Positions 45,387 to 54,777 are shown, counted from the stretch's first letter. The stretch: 64,000 nucleotides of DNA from Paenibacillus glycanilyticus NBRC 16618 (GCF_004000805.1 NZ_BILY01000003.1:1-64000), one strand, 5' to 3'. Notes: a model not told the origin generated them from the letters alone. A program made the numbers and translations.

Positions 45387-47024
45387 TTATAACAGTTTGG
45401 AGGCATCAAGCAAGCGATATAGCATCTCTGCAATTTCCGCACGCTTCACAGCGACCGTAGGCTCAATATTAAGGGCCTCCTGCGACAAAATATTTTCGCG
45501 GTAATTAAACGCTAACGCATCGCGAGCCCAAGCTGAAGTCTTAGTGTAATCCCCGAATTGCGCCAACTTATCTCTTGTTTCAGCTGCTGTCATCACCGTA
45601 TCCATTCCAGCTAATTTGGCCGCATTCGCGATCATCACGGCAGCTTCCTGTCTTGTAATTGTGCTGTTAGGGGAAAACCTCGTTGCCGATGTGCCATTCA
45701 CTATTCCGTAAGTATTGGCCGTCCCGATATAGCCCGAGTACCAGGTACCGCTGAGTACATCCGTGAATTTTGTTGTTGCTTTTGGAGTAAGCCCAAGTCC
45801 TTTCGTTACGATTGTCGCAAACTCTGCGCGGGTCATCGTTTGGTTTGGAGCAAATTTATCCGACGTCAATCCATTAATGATTCCCCGTGATGCAAGCGCC
45901 TCGATAGCCTTCTTGTTAGGGCTTGCCGAGATATCACTAAACGTTCTTGTGGAAAGCAAAGGCATTTTTATAACGTCTTTATGTTTATTAGGTAGGCCAA
46001 TCGTATTACTCGAATTCGAAGGCGTCTTCCTAGTTATGTCAGACATTCTGTATAGACTTGTTTTTCCTTCGGAAACCCTCTGCGCATCTACTATTCCATA
46101 AAAAGCCTGTTCCGTAGACATGCCGGTCACCCCACCGCCATCCGTTGTGTGCTGAAACCCGTTTCCTTTGCCATAATACGTCAGCAGGTCGTCCACAATC
46201 GTATGTCCATTTTTCACAAACCGACTGTCGTTAACGGATATCCCCAGCTCGCAAAGCGCTACCAGCACTTGAACGGAGCTTTCGGAATTTTTGACACCCC
46301 AGCTGGAATACCCCCCCGAGCCATCTTGCATTTTGGATAAACGTTCGAGTGCTTTATCGGTAGCAGCTTTTACATTATTTCGATCCTGATACTTGGCTAG
46401 TGCTTGCAGTGCCATTCCCGTAAGATCAGCATCTGCACTATCGCCTGTTAAAGCAAAACCGCCATCCTTGAACTGTCTTGCCAGTATGTAGTCAATGTAC
46501 ATCTCTCTTGTCGCTTGCACCTTTGCTGAAATGTTTCTCGGAATCTCGTAGTTTCCGCTGTCCAATGCAATAAGCGCAAAGATCGGTCCATTAATTCCTT
46601 GCCAGATCGTCTTTTCAAAATCTCCAAGCGGCGTTAGCAGATTATAGCCGGCTACATTGGTCGGATCCGCGCCGATTGCCGTCAGCGCTAAAATTACTCT
46701 GGAATATTCGGTATACTTTTTGTCATGAAGATTGCCTTTCAACTGGGTGACATACTTCTCGACCGTCTCATAATAATCGTCAAAATAGCTTTGCGGCACG
46801 TTATACTCCGATCGTGCCAGACCAATAACAGCCCATTCTCCCCCAATAGATCCAACCTCCGGGCGATCCACGGTCTGTTGTAAATAGGCCGCCGTATCCT
46901 TAACGACGTTATCTATCTCTAGCGGAGTTGCTGCCGAGACTGGACCGATGCTTAATAAATTGAATACCAGACTAAGAATGAGGACCGCGGCAAGAGAAAA
47001 CGATTTAAGAGATTTATTGCTCAT
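45387..47024 (-). CDS. SLH-anchored alpha/alpha-barrel protein (transcobalamin N-terminal-like)
   Basis: A 545-residue secreted protein. Signal peptide 1-31 ends VSA. About 36-325 form an alpha/alpha barrel of the prenyltransferase/squalene-oxidase repeat type (INGPIFALIALDSGNYE; GGYSSWGVKNSESSVQVLVAL). A short linker leads to three SLH motifs at about 361-411, 419-472 and 489-541. The barrel closely resembles the second barrel of the giant protein, so the two are paralogues. It is the first gene behind the cobalamin riboswitch. Alone it lacks DUF4430, which the neighbouring gene supplies. Confidence 0.87.
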   Translation of the reverse strand: MSNKSLKSFSLAAVLILSLVFNLLSIGPVSAATPLEIDNVVKDTAAYLQQTVDRPEVGSIGGEWAVIGLARSEYNVPQSYFDDYYETVEKYVTQLKGNLHDKKYTEYSRVILALTAIGADPTNVAGYNLLTPLGDFEKTIWQGINGPIFALIALDSGNYEIPRNISAKVQATREMYIDYILARQFKDGGFALTGDSADADLTGMALQALAKYQDRNNVKAATDKALERLSKMQDGSGGYSSWGVKNSESSVQVLVALCELGISVNDSRFVKNGHTIVDDLLTYYGKGNGFQHTTDGGGVTGMSTEQAFYGIVDAQRVSEGKTSLYRMSDITRKTPSNSSNTIGLPNKHKDVIKMPLLSTRTFSDISASPNKKAIEALASRGIINGLTSDKFAPNQTMTRAEFATIVTKGLGLTPKATTKFTDVLSGTWYSGYIGTANTYGIVNGTSATRFSPNSTITRQEAAVMIANAAKLAGMDTVMTAAETRDKLAQFGDYTKTSAWARDALAFNYRENILSQEALNIEPTVAVKRAEIAEMLYRLLDASKLL

Positions 47025-47082
47025 GTAATCACCACCTGCGATAATATTAATTCCCGTTTCTTTCGACTAAAAAAGACACAGC

Positions 47083-47114
47083 AAAAAACCCTCCAACTCG
47101 TGAAAGTTGAAGGG
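47083..47114 (-). terminator. Expression-platform terminator of the cobalamin riboswitch
   Basis: CCCTTCAACT and AGTTGGAGGG pair around CGTGAA-type loop bases, with one mismatch, followed by six T. It sits between aptamer and first gene, so bound cobalamin would favour premature termination. Confidence 0.85.
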
Positions 47115-47191
47115 CTTGGTCAAGTAAACATGTCAAAATAAGCATGCATAATGAACACCCTCCTATCGCTCGTAGAATTGCGGTGTAAAAA

Positions 47192-47378
47192 AGAATCAGG
47201 CAGGTATTCTGGCTCGAGCGTCAATGCCTATGCACCCTTCCCGGTTGCCCAGTGGATATGCGCATAAACTCGTCTCTTACAGCGGCGGGACCGCGTGGGA
47301 TTCTCACCCAACTTCCCTTTTAACCAATCCAATACCATCGCCTTAACCGGCGGAAGGTATCATTGGCACCTGATACTT
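47192..47378 (-). ncRNA. Cobalamin (B12) riboswitch aptamer
   Basis: Read on the minus strand the conserved blocks occur in order: GGTGCC, TAAAAGGGAA, GGTGAGAATCCCACGCGG, TCCCGCCGCTGTAA and finally AGCCAGAATACCTGCC. These are the core and B12-box elements of Rfam RF00174. With the terminator that follows it forms a transcriptional off-switch for the five-gene transcobalamin-like/ECF operon. Confidence 0.95.
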
Positions 47379-47402
47379 ATCTCGTATTCAATTTGCTTGC
47401 TC

Positions 47403-47431
47403 ATCATAACGAATATTCTTCGTTTTGTCAT
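47403..47431 (-). promoter_or_regulatory. Promoter of the cobalamin operon
   Basis: ATGACA and TATGAT with a 17-base spacer lie directly upstream of the aptamer, each with five of six consensus bases. Confidence 0.7.
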
Positions 47432-47455
47432 GCTAAATTTTTCAATTCTATAGGC

Positions 47456-48208
47456 CTATTCTCTCAGCTGATCTCCGTGAAAGACCCGCAAAATAAACTC
47501 CCGGTCGGGTACATCCAGCTTTTCGTAGGAAGCAAGGAATGCCGAATTATCATATTCTGCCTCCTGCAGTTGCACCTCAAAACCCTGTTCGCTCACCGTA
47601 ACGATCGCGTACCTCGCGGTAGACTTATTGTTACAGCCAAGGGAACCTGGATTCACAAACGTTTGTCTTTTGCTGACGAAATAATGTACCGGATGATGAT
47701 GTCCGAATCCGATCAATGCGTCTTCGCAACCATTGAACAGCTTTTCCAGATTGGATAGGCTTGGCTCAACGATTGGGCTAAACGGATCTTTGCTAATCGG
47801 ATCGTTAAACTTGTCAGGCGCAATATGATAATGGGTAAAAAGCATCCTTCTGCCGTACGCTTCGGTCCGGATCATGCGAGGCATTCGTTCCAGCAGCGGG
47901 ACAAACGACTTGTCCATTCTTTCCGCAATCCACCTATGATGCCGTTCCGAATGGTAATGGCTTTCCGGATAAGCTTCACCCTTGATAATCGCGAGCACGG
48001 CTTCATCGTGATTGCCGGACACAAAAGATACATCCTTCCTGGAGAAAAGCGCATGAAGCACTTCATTCGTATCCGGTCCGATACCGATCATGTCCCCCAA
48101 GCAATAGATGGAGTCGATCTGTTGCAAAGTGTCGATCTCATGAAGGGCCGCTTTTAACGCAGGCATATTGCCATGGATATCCGTTATTAACGCAAACCTC
48201 TTGTTCAT
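47456..48208 (-). CDS. Calcineurin-like metallophosphoesterase
   Basis: A 250-residue protein. The five metal-binding blocks are visible: TDIHGNMPAL, CLGDMIGIGPD, SGNHDEAV, FTHYHI and FGHHHPVHY, ending NPGSLG. Such enzymes cleave phosphodiesters or phosphomonoesters, including diadenosine tetraphosphate. The ATG at 48208 follows GGTGGAG; a GTG three codons earlier is possible. It lies 31 bases after rpiA in the same direction and is probably co-transcribed. Confidence 0.87.
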   Translation of the reverse strand: MNKRFALITDIHGNMPALKAALHEIDTLQQIDSIYCLGDMIGIGPDTNEVLHALFSRKDVSFVSGNHDEAVLAIIKGEAYPESHYHSERHHRWIAERMDKSFVPLLERMPRMIRTEAYGRRMLFTHYHIAPDKFNDPISKDPFSPIVEPSLSNLEKLFNGCEDALIGFGHHHPVHYFVSKRQTFVNPGSLGCNNKSTARYAIVTVSEQGFEVQLQEAEYDNSAFLASYEKLDVPDREFILRVFHGDQLRE

Positions 48209-48239
48209 GCTCTCCACCCTTCCTGCTCGTTAGGCCGGC

Positions 48240-48914
48240 TTATTCCTTCGTGATGCTCCGGATCGAACCGTCTGCGGAGCCTACGATAACAAGGCTTGCC
48301 ATATGGATAAACAATCCGTTGTCCACAACGCCGGGAATCCGGTTCAGGTCATCATGAAGCGCTTCCGGATCCGCAATAGCCCCAAACTCGCAATCCGCAA
48401 TATAGTTGCCGTTATCAGTCACATACAGCTCATCGCCATTCTTGCGAAGCTTCGGTTCGCAGCCCAGCTTGCGAAGCTTCTTCACCGTCAGCTCGAACGC
48501 AAACGGAACAATTTCGACCGGCAGCGGGAATATGCCGAGCTGCTTCACGTCCTTGCTCTCGTCCACGATAATAATCAGCTGCTTGCTTGCAGCCGCTACA
48601 ATCTTCTCGCGGAGCAGAGCGCCGCCTCCGCCTTTGATTAAGTGCAGGGCAGGATCTACTTCATCCGCCCCGTCAATCGTCAAATCAAGCACGTCGACAT
48701 CGGCAAACGGCATCATCGGAATGCCAAGTTCTTTCGCCAGCTGCTCGGATTGAACCGAAGTCGCGACCGCTTGGATGGATAACCCTTCTTCTTTCACCCG
48801 GCGGCCAATTGCTTGAATCGCCCAATAGGCGGTAGAGCCCGTTCCAAGTCCTACTTTCATCCCGTCTTTAACGAGTTCAACTGCTTTTTCTGCTGCAATA
48901 CGTTTCGATTCCAT
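48240..48914 (-). CDS. rpiA: Ribose-5-phosphate isomerase A
   Basis: A 224-residue enzyme. GLGTGSTAYWAIQAIG, the catalytic region TIDGADEVDPALHLIKGGGGALLREKIVA and VEIVPFA are hallmarks. It interconverts ribose-5-phosphate and ribulose-5-phosphate, complementing the zwf-tkt-tal operon elsewhere in the window. Most Bacillales use RpiB, so the A form here is notable but not rare in Paenibacillus. Confidence 0.95.
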   Translation of the reverse strand: MESKRIAAEKAVELVKDGMKVGLGTGSTAYWAIQAIGRRVKEEGLSIQAVATSVQSEQLAKELGIPMMPFADVDVLDLTIDGADEVDPALHLIKGGGGALLREKIVAAASKQLIIIVDESKDVKQLGIFPLPVEIVPFAFELTVKKLRKLGCEPKLRKNGDELYVTDNGNYIADCEFGAIADPEALHDDLNRIPGVVDNGLFIHMASLVIVGSADGSIRSITKE

Positions 48915-49020
48915 GAGATCACCTTATTTATTTAGAATTTGTGCAAAGGATTTAATATTTAGTATAACAAAGCTATGAATGTTAGGAAATATAGGGCAGG
49001 TTTATATTCTTTATTAAATA

Positions 49021-49061
49021 AAAGGCACATTCCTGCTCGATCCGAGCGGGAATGTGCCTTT
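49021..49061. terminator. Terminator after the SleB-type hydrolase gene
   Basis: AAAGGCACATTCC and GGAATGTGCCTTT form an outer perfect stem with an inner CGCTCG/CGAGC stem. Lies 75 bases past the hydrolase stop on the minus strand. Confidence 0.85.
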
Positions 49062-49135
49062 ACGCATTATTTCTTTTCTTTAAATAAACCATGCCGATAT
49101 CGGGCAAGCTTTGTACACAGCCCTTCTTAACAATC

Positions 49136-49801
49136 TTATACCGCGAAGATATGATTGCCGATGTGAACGATTTGCTTGCGGGACCAGATCCACTTCGACG
49201 TAGCCGTCTTCGGATTAAAATAATACAACGCGCCTTGCGAAGGATCGTTGCCGCCAAGCGCATCAAGCGCGGCTTTGTAAGCAGTAGAGTCCGGCTTCAA
49301 CTTGTATTGGCCGTCATCCACCGCCGTAAATGCGCCGGATTGTTCGATGACGCCTTTAATGGTTTTCGGGAAGCCGTCAGCATCAAGACGATTTAATACA
49401 ACCGCCGCAACGGCAACCTGGCCCTTGTAGGACTCTCCGCGCGCTTCCGCATAAACGATACGTGCCAGAAGATCGAGCTCTTCCTGATTTGCAGAGACCT
49501 TTTTCAGCTCGGTCCAGGTTTTTTCCTCCGCTACACCATCCGGTTTAAGTCCGTAATCCGCTTGGAATTTACGAACGGCCTCTTCTGTCATTTTGCCGTA
49601 AAACGTCGTAATCGCCGTATTATCGAAATAGCCCATCGTCTTCAGACGGAACTGTAAATCCGGCACATCCGGACCGTAGCTGCCATAGCTGAGCGTAGCG
49701 GGCGCCGCTGCTTTCGCAGCCTGAAGCGGCATGGCGACCGTCATCATAAATGCTAGAATAATGGAAATACTATATTTATAAATTTGATTATTAATCAACA
49801 T
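49136..49801 (-). CDS. SleB-family cell wall hydrolase with peptidoglycan-binding domain
   Basis: A 221-residue secreted protein. A signal peptide ending near AAKAA leads to a peptidoglycan-binding domain (GSYGPDVPDLQFRLKTMGYFD...YGLKPDGVAEEKTW). The C-terminal half is the SleB/Hydrolase_2 domain with the catalytic Glu in RIVYAEARGES. SleB enzymes are lytic transglycosylases that degrade spore cortex at germination; vegetative homologues also exist. The ATG is set five bases behind AGGAG; the longer frame upstream has no ribosome site. This supports a spore-forming host. Confidence 0.9.
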   Translation of the reverse strand: MLINNQIYKYSISIILAFMMTVAMPLQAAKAAAPATLSYGSYGPDVPDLQFRLKTMGYFDNTAITTFYGKMTEEAVRKFQADYGLKPDGVAEEKTWTELKKVSANQEELDLLARIVYAEARGESYKGQVAVAAVVLNRLDADGFPKTIKGVIEQSGAFTAVDDGQYKLKPDSTAYKAALDALGGNDPSQGALYYFNPKTATSKWIWSRKQIVHIGNHIFAV

Positions 49802-50033
49802 TAATACTCCTCTCATTTTATTAATATTTGTATAAATCATTAATTGGAATAATTTTGTTATGCAACGGCAGGTTTTTAACGAGTTTAACATACAAAAAAA
49901 ATTATAGTAACCCAAATACATTAATTACATTTATTTGCTAAGCTAACTTTTTCCTTACGCTTGGATCGTTCCGATTGTCCCCTATCGCTTGAATTGGTAC
50001 AATATAGGAAGATTCGAAGCGAGGTGAACAGCA

Positions 50034-51131
50034 TTGAATGTGATCAAAATCAAGGATCGGCAGGAGCTCGACCGGCGTGTTCCGATGATGCCCTGGTATG
50101 TGGAGAAATTTATCAACTATAAGCTTCCCGACCTCTCTCCCTCTTCATTGCTGGAGTATGTCAGAGATTACGAGACATTTATGGGATGGCTGATTGCGGA
50201 AGGATTATCGAGCGCGGAAAAGGTGAAGGATGTCCAGCTTATCGAGCTTGAACGACTGCATATGGACAGCATTGATTCCTTTCGGATGTTCCTTGCCACC
50301 AATCCGAACCATAGCAATACCAGAACGACCATTACGCGCAAGCTGTCGTCTCTAAGGTCGCTCTTTCATTACTTAAGCCAGATCGCCGAGGATGAGGAGT
50401 TCTATCCGCTGCTGAAGCGGAACGTGATGGCCAAGGTCTCGATCAAGCGGACGCATAAGCCGAAAGACACGGCGGCCAAGCTGGAAGGCAAGCTGCTGCA
50501 GGAAGAAGAAATTCACGAATTTCTGGCCTATATTCATGCCGATTACGAGAAGGATGTTGCGGAGAACAAGCAGGCGTTATATTCCTATCAATTGAATCGA
50601 ACCAGAGACAGCTGTATTATCAGTCTCATTCTTCATTCCGGCCTTCGCGTCTCCGAAATCGTCAATCTCAATACCGATGACATTGACGTGAAAAAGAAGC
50701 TCGCCTATGTTTACCGAAAAGGCAAGAATGACGACACGTTCAAGACTCCCGTCTATTTCCGCCAGGAGGCGGTTGATGATTTAACGGCCTATTTGCAAAT
50801 GAGGGACTCTCATTACAAAGCGCCTAAACGCGAAAAAGCCCTCTTCCTTGCCATTGCTAACGGCAAAAAAGAAGGCTCTCGAATGACCAAACGCGCCATT
50901 CAGGAAATGGTAATCAAATATGCGAAGCGATTCGGCAAGCCTTACTTAAGCGTACATAAGCTTCGCCATTCGTTCGCAACCGATTATTACCTGCGTAACG
51001 ATATTTATATGACCCAGGAGCAGCTTGGGCACGCCTCTCCCGAGACGACCCAAATCTACGCCCATCTTACGGATAAAACGATGGCAGAAGCGATCGACCG
51101 GATTAAACAAGCAAGCGAAGCCGCGAATTAA
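50034..51131 (+). CDS. xerS: Tyrosine recombinase XerS
   Basis: A 365-residue tyrosine recombinase. The N-terminal SAM-like domain has MMPWYVEKFINYKL, typical of XerS rather than XerC/D. Catalytic residues are the Arg of SGLRVSE, Lys in the beta-hairpin, HKLRHSF, the His of LGHASPETTQ and the Tyr of IYAHLTD. It resolves chromosome dimers at a dif site in streptococci. The TTG start has GAGGTGAA upstream. No obvious dif-like site is next to the gene. Confidence 0.88.
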   Translation: MNVIKIKDRQELDRRVPMMPWYVEKFINYKLPDLSPSSLLEYVRDYETFMGWLIAEGLSSAEKVKDVQLIELERLHMDSIDSFRMFLATNPNHSNTRTTITRKLSSLRSLFHYLSQIAEDEEFYPLLKRNVMAKVSIKRTHKPKDTAAKLEGKLLQEEEIHEFLAYIHADYEKDVAENKQALYSYQLNRTRDSCIISLILHSGLRVSEIVNLNTDDIDVKKKLAYVYRKGKNDDTFKTPVYFRQEAVDDLTAYLQMRDSHYKAPKREKALFLAIANGKKEGSRMTKRAIQEMVIKYAKRFGKPYLSVHKLRHSFATDYYLRNDIYMTQEQLGHASPETTQIYAHLTDKTMAEAIDRIKQASEAAN

Positions 51132-51133
51132 AA

Positions 51134-52942
51134 TTAAGCTTCGACTTGCGTTAACACGGCCTCCTGCATGTTAAGCTGCGTATTCACCAGCTTCGCGTAC
51201 AGACCGCCATGCTTCATCAATTCATTATGCGAGCCTTGCTCCGCGATTCGTCCGTCCTGGACAACAAGAATAAGATCCGCGTCGCGTACCGTCGAGAGAC
51301 GGTGCGCGATAATAAAGGCGGTGCGCCCGTTCAGCAAAGTCTCCAGCGCTTCCTGGATATGCTGCTCCGTTTCGGTATCTACGCTTGAGGTGGCCTCATC
51401 CAGAATAAGGATCCGCGGATCGGATAGCAGCACCCTTCCGAACGCAAGCAATTGCCGCTGGCCAACCGACAGCTTTGACCCCCGCTCCTCTACTTCGGTA
51501 TCATAGCCCTCATTCATTGACGCAACGACACGGTCCAGACGTACGCTTTCCGAGGCTTGAATCATTTGCTCCCTCGTTGCCCCGTCATTGCCATACCGCA
51601 GGTTCTGTTCGATTGTTCCCGAGAAAATAAACGAATCCTGGAGTACGATTCCCATTTGTCTACGCAGAGATTCCAGCGTAACGTCTTTGACATCCATTCC
51701 GTCAATCGTAACCTTGCCGCCGGTTGCATCATAGAACCGCATAAGCAGATTAACGATTGTACTTTTCCCAGCTCCCGTTGGTCCAACCAGCGCAACGCGC
51801 TGCCCTGGACGAACCCGGAAACTTACGCCATGAAGAACATCCGGCTTGGATTCTTCATAGCGGAACGATACGTTCTCGAACGCCACTTCGCCTTGGATCG
51901 CCGGCATGCGGCGCGCGTCGGCAGCATCGGTTACCTCGGCATCGGTATCCAGAATTTCAAAGATCCGTTCCGCGGAAGCCATCGCCGACAGCACTTGGCT
52001 GTACACCTTGGACAATGCGCTGAGCGGTCCCCAGAAGCGCCATAAATAATTGATGAAGGCCATGACGAAACCGATCGTAAGCGCACCGTCCATGACTTGT
52101 TTGGCTCCGAACCATACGACGATGCAAGTACCGATCATTCCCACCAGTTCGACCAGCGGATATACGGTTGACTCCAGCATAATGGCGCGCATGAAGGCCT
52201 GCTTGTTCCGGAAGTTGATCCCTTCGAACCTTGCGCTGTTCTTATGCTGGCGCGAGAACGCCTGAACAACGCGGATGCCTTGAATCGTTTCGTTCAAATG
52301 TCCGTTAATGGCCGACATCGTCTTGCGCGAACGGGTCCATGCGCCTTCGATTCTCGGACGCAGCCGATTTACGATAAGATACAGAAGCGGCATCATAATG
52401 AAGGACAGAAGAGCCAGCTTCCAGTCCATCCAGAGCAGAATCGCCACGATTCCGACCAGATGCGTTACTTCCATAACGGTTGTTATCAAACCGCCGTTAA
52501 TCAATTCGCCAATGGCGTTTGTATCATTCGTAATGCGGGACATAATTTTTCCTGCCGGGCGTCCGTCGAAGAAGCGGAAGGACAGCTTCTGCAGATGATT
52601 AAACAGCTGCTGGCGAAGATCGTACAAGATGCGCTGGCCGGTAAAGTTAATGTATTTGGTATGTACCCAGCCGCAGCCCCAGCCGATCAGCTTGATGCCT
52701 AGCAAGGTAATACCGAACAGATGAATAGCGGTAAAATCCCCTTTTGTAATGCCATCGTCGATCAAATATCCAAGCAGCAGAGGCTCTGCCAGGCTTAAAA
52801 TCATATTGACAAGGACAACGCCTATAATGAGGGTAAGCGTCTTGCGATATGGCTTTAAATAGCCAAGAAGCCTCTTCATATAGGCGGGATTAAAGGGTTT
52901 CTCTTCAATCTCGCTGTCGTCATCCCATTCCACTTGACTCAT
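51134..52942 (-). CDS. ABC exporter half-transporter (second of a pair)
   Basis: A 602-residue half-transporter. About 20-320 hold six membrane spans and 350-590 the ATPase: GPTGAGKST, LSVGQRQLLAFGRVLL and LILDEATSSVD. The signature is LSVGQ rather than LSGGQ, but the catalytic Glu is present. It forms a heterodimer with the 581-residue partner encoded 18 bases upstream. Such YknUV/YfiBC/BmrCD-like pairs export drugs or lipids. Confidence 0.9.
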   Translation of the reverse strand: MSQVEWDDDSEIEEKPFNPAYMKRLLGYLKPYRKTLTLIIGVVLVNMILSLAEPLLLGYLIDDGITKGDFTAIHLFGITLLGIKLIGWGCGWVHTKYINFTGQRILYDLRQQLFNHLQKLSFRFFDGRPAGKIMSRITNDTNAIGELINGGLITTVMEVTHLVGIVAILLWMDWKLALLSFIMMPLLYLIVNRLRPRIEGAWTRSRKTMSAINGHLNETIQGIRVVQAFSRQHKNSARFEGINFRNKQAFMRAIMLESTVYPLVELVGMIGTCIVVWFGAKQVMDGALTIGFVMAFINYLWRFWGPLSALSKVYSQVLSAMASAERIFEILDTDAEVTDAADARRMPAIQGEVAFENVSFRYEESKPDVLHGVSFRVRPGQRVALVGPTGAGKSTIVNLLMRFYDATGGKVTIDGMDVKDVTLESLRRQMGIVLQDSFIFSGTIEQNLRYGNDGATREQMIQASESVRLDRVVASMNEGYDTEVEERGSKLSVGQRQLLAFGRVLLSDPRILILDEATSSVDTETEQHIQEALETLLNGRTAFIIAHRLSTVRDADLILVVQDGRIAEQGSHNELMKHGGLYAKLVNTQLNMQEAVLTQVEA

Positions 52943-52960
52943 GTATTCCCCTCCCGTCCG

Positions 52961-54706
52961 TTAGCGTCCTGCCGCGAGCTTCTGCCGTTCAAACAGCTGA
53001 CGGAAGAATCCGTTCCGCTCGCTTAATTGTTTATGGGTCCCCTGCTCGATCAGTCGACCTTGTTCCAATACGAGAATGCGGTCGGCATGCTGAATCGAGG
53101 ACAAACGCTGCGCAATAATGAATGTTGTTCTGCCTTTCATGACTTCAAGCAGCGCTTCGTGGATGGCCGACTCCGTTGCCGTATCCACGCTGGCTGTTGC
53201 TTCGTCGAGGACCAGAATCGGCGGATTCATCAGAATCGCTCTCGCAAGAGCTACCCTTTGTCTCTGGCCGCCGGATAGTCCAACGCCCCGCTCGCCAATC
53301 AAGGTATCATACCCGTGAGGCATCGTTGTGATAAAATCATGGATTTGCGCTTTTTGAGCCGCGTTCTCGATTTGCTCCATTGTTGCATCCGGATAGCCGT
53401 ATGCTATGTTGTCCCGAATAGAAGCCGAGAACAGAAACGTCTCCTGCGGTACGATACCCACGCTGCGGCGCAGACCGTCCAAGTCGTAATCGCGAACATC
53501 AATCCCGTCGATCTGTACCGTGCCGGAAGAAACGTCGTAGAACCTGGACAGCAGCGCAATCAGGCTGCTTTTCCCCGAGCCGGTTGCGCCTAATACGGCA
53601 ATGACTTCACCCTGCTCGACCTCGAAGGAAATGCCGCTCAGAATCGGTTGATCCTTCGATTGATCCTGGTCATTAAAGTAGAAGCTTACATTGCGGAAAG
53701 AGACCTGCCCTCGCATGCGATCGGTTTGGACTCCGTTCTCCGGCGTTACAATATCGCTAGGCGTATCGAGAACTTCGAATACGCGCGGAGCCGCCTTGAT
53801 TGCCTGCTGCATAATATTGATCTGCCAGCCCAGCATGTTGAGCGGCCAGATGATTCCCCACGTATACCATTGGAAAGCCATAAAAGTCCCCAGCGTCATC
53901 TCTCCGCGAGCCACGTATACCGCTCCCAGCCAGATCATCAGAACAAAGGTTAATCCGCCAAACAATCCCATCAGCGGGAATGCTTTCGCTTCCAATTTTG
54001 CGCGGTCCATATTGGTATCAAAGTTTTGTTTGTTCCGCTCGGCGAACTTTTGCTGCTCGACCGCTTCCGTCGCAAACGATTTCACAACTCGGATGCCCGC
54101 TATGTTTTCCTGAAGAGTTGTCGTCAGCCGGCCGGTCTGCTCACGGATACTGGACCAGGCAGGACCAACCTTATTGCTGAACCACCATAAAATAAGCAAG
54201 ATAATCGGAATCGTAACCGTGCTAATCAAGGTCACCTTCCAATTCATCCATAGCATAAAAATCATCGTTCCCACAAAGGTCAATAAACCGGTCAGCAAGC
54301 CCATTGCGCCAAAACCAACAAAGTTTTTGACGGCTTCGATATCGCCGGTCATTCGCGACATCAGCTGTCCGGTCTGTGCCTTGTCGTAGTACGAGAAGGA
54401 TAACCGCTGCAGCTGTGCGTAAAGCTGCTCTCTAAGCATAAACACAACGTTTTGCCCGACAAGCTCCTGGGAATAGCCCTGCACGAACATCCCGGCGCTC
54501 TTTAACGCCTGAACCCCGATCAAGAGCAAGGTTAACCATAAAATAAGCGATACATTTTCCTTTTTGATGCCTTCGTCAAAGATCTCGCGCAATATCCACG
54601 GCGCCACGAGGTCGAAGATCGTAGCGAACAGCATAACGACTATGGCTGCTGCCGCCCATTTCGCGCTTGGTCTAACGTACGCTAACACCCGCAATAATAC
54701 TTTCAC
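52961..54706 (-). CDS. ABC exporter half-transporter (first of a pair)
   Basis: A 581-residue half-transporter with six spans and an ATPase (GATGSGKSS, LSGGQRQRVALARAIL, LVLDEATASVDTATE). GTG at 54706 is chosen because GGGGAGG precedes it; an upstream extension would run through the terminator. It lies behind a leader ORF and a terminator, which suggests attenuation control. The pair is the kind induced by ribosome-targeting drugs in Bacillus (BmrCD). Confidence 0.9.
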   Translation of the reverse strand: MKVLLRVLAYVRPSAKWAAAAIVVMLFATIFDLVAPWILREIFDEGIKKENVSLILWLTLLLIGVQALKSAGMFVQGYSQELVGQNVVFMLREQLYAQLQRLSFSYYDKAQTGQLMSRMTGDIEAVKNFVGFGAMGLLTGLLTFVGTMIFMLWMNWKVTLISTVTIPIILLILWWFSNKVGPAWSSIREQTGRLTTTLQENIAGIRVVKSFATEAVEQQKFAERNKQNFDTNMDRAKLEAKAFPLMGLFGGLTFVLMIWLGAVYVARGEMTLGTFMAFQWYTWGIIWPLNMLGWQINIMQQAIKAAPRVFEVLDTPSDIVTPENGVQTDRMRGQVSFRNVSFYFNDQDQSKDQPILSGISFEVEQGEVIAVLGATGSGKSSLIALLSRFYDVSSGTVQIDGIDVRDYDLDGLRRSVGIVPQETFLFSASIRDNIAYGYPDATMEQIENAAQKAQIHDFITTMPHGYDTLIGERGVGLSGGQRQRVALARAILMNPPILVLDEATASVDTATESAIHEALLEVMKGRTTFIIAQRLSSIQHADRILVLEQGRLIEQGTHKQLSERNGFFRQLFERQKLAAGR

Positions 54707-54741
54707 TGTCTTGTATGCCTCCCCTCTCGCCTGAAAAAAAC

Positions 54742-54777
54742 AAAAAAAGACCCCAAGCCGCAATTAGGCTCGGGATC
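54742..54777 (-). terminator. Attenuator terminator upstream of the exporter genes
   Basis: GATCCCGAGCC pairs with GGCTTGGGGTC (11 bp, two G-U) and is followed by seven T. It ends about 35 bases before the first exporter start and follows a small leader ORF. Confidence 0.8.

Noticed and set aside
49922..50033. dif-like site upstream of xerS
   Set aside because: I looked for a paired 11-bp arm arrangement like difSL and found no convincing match.
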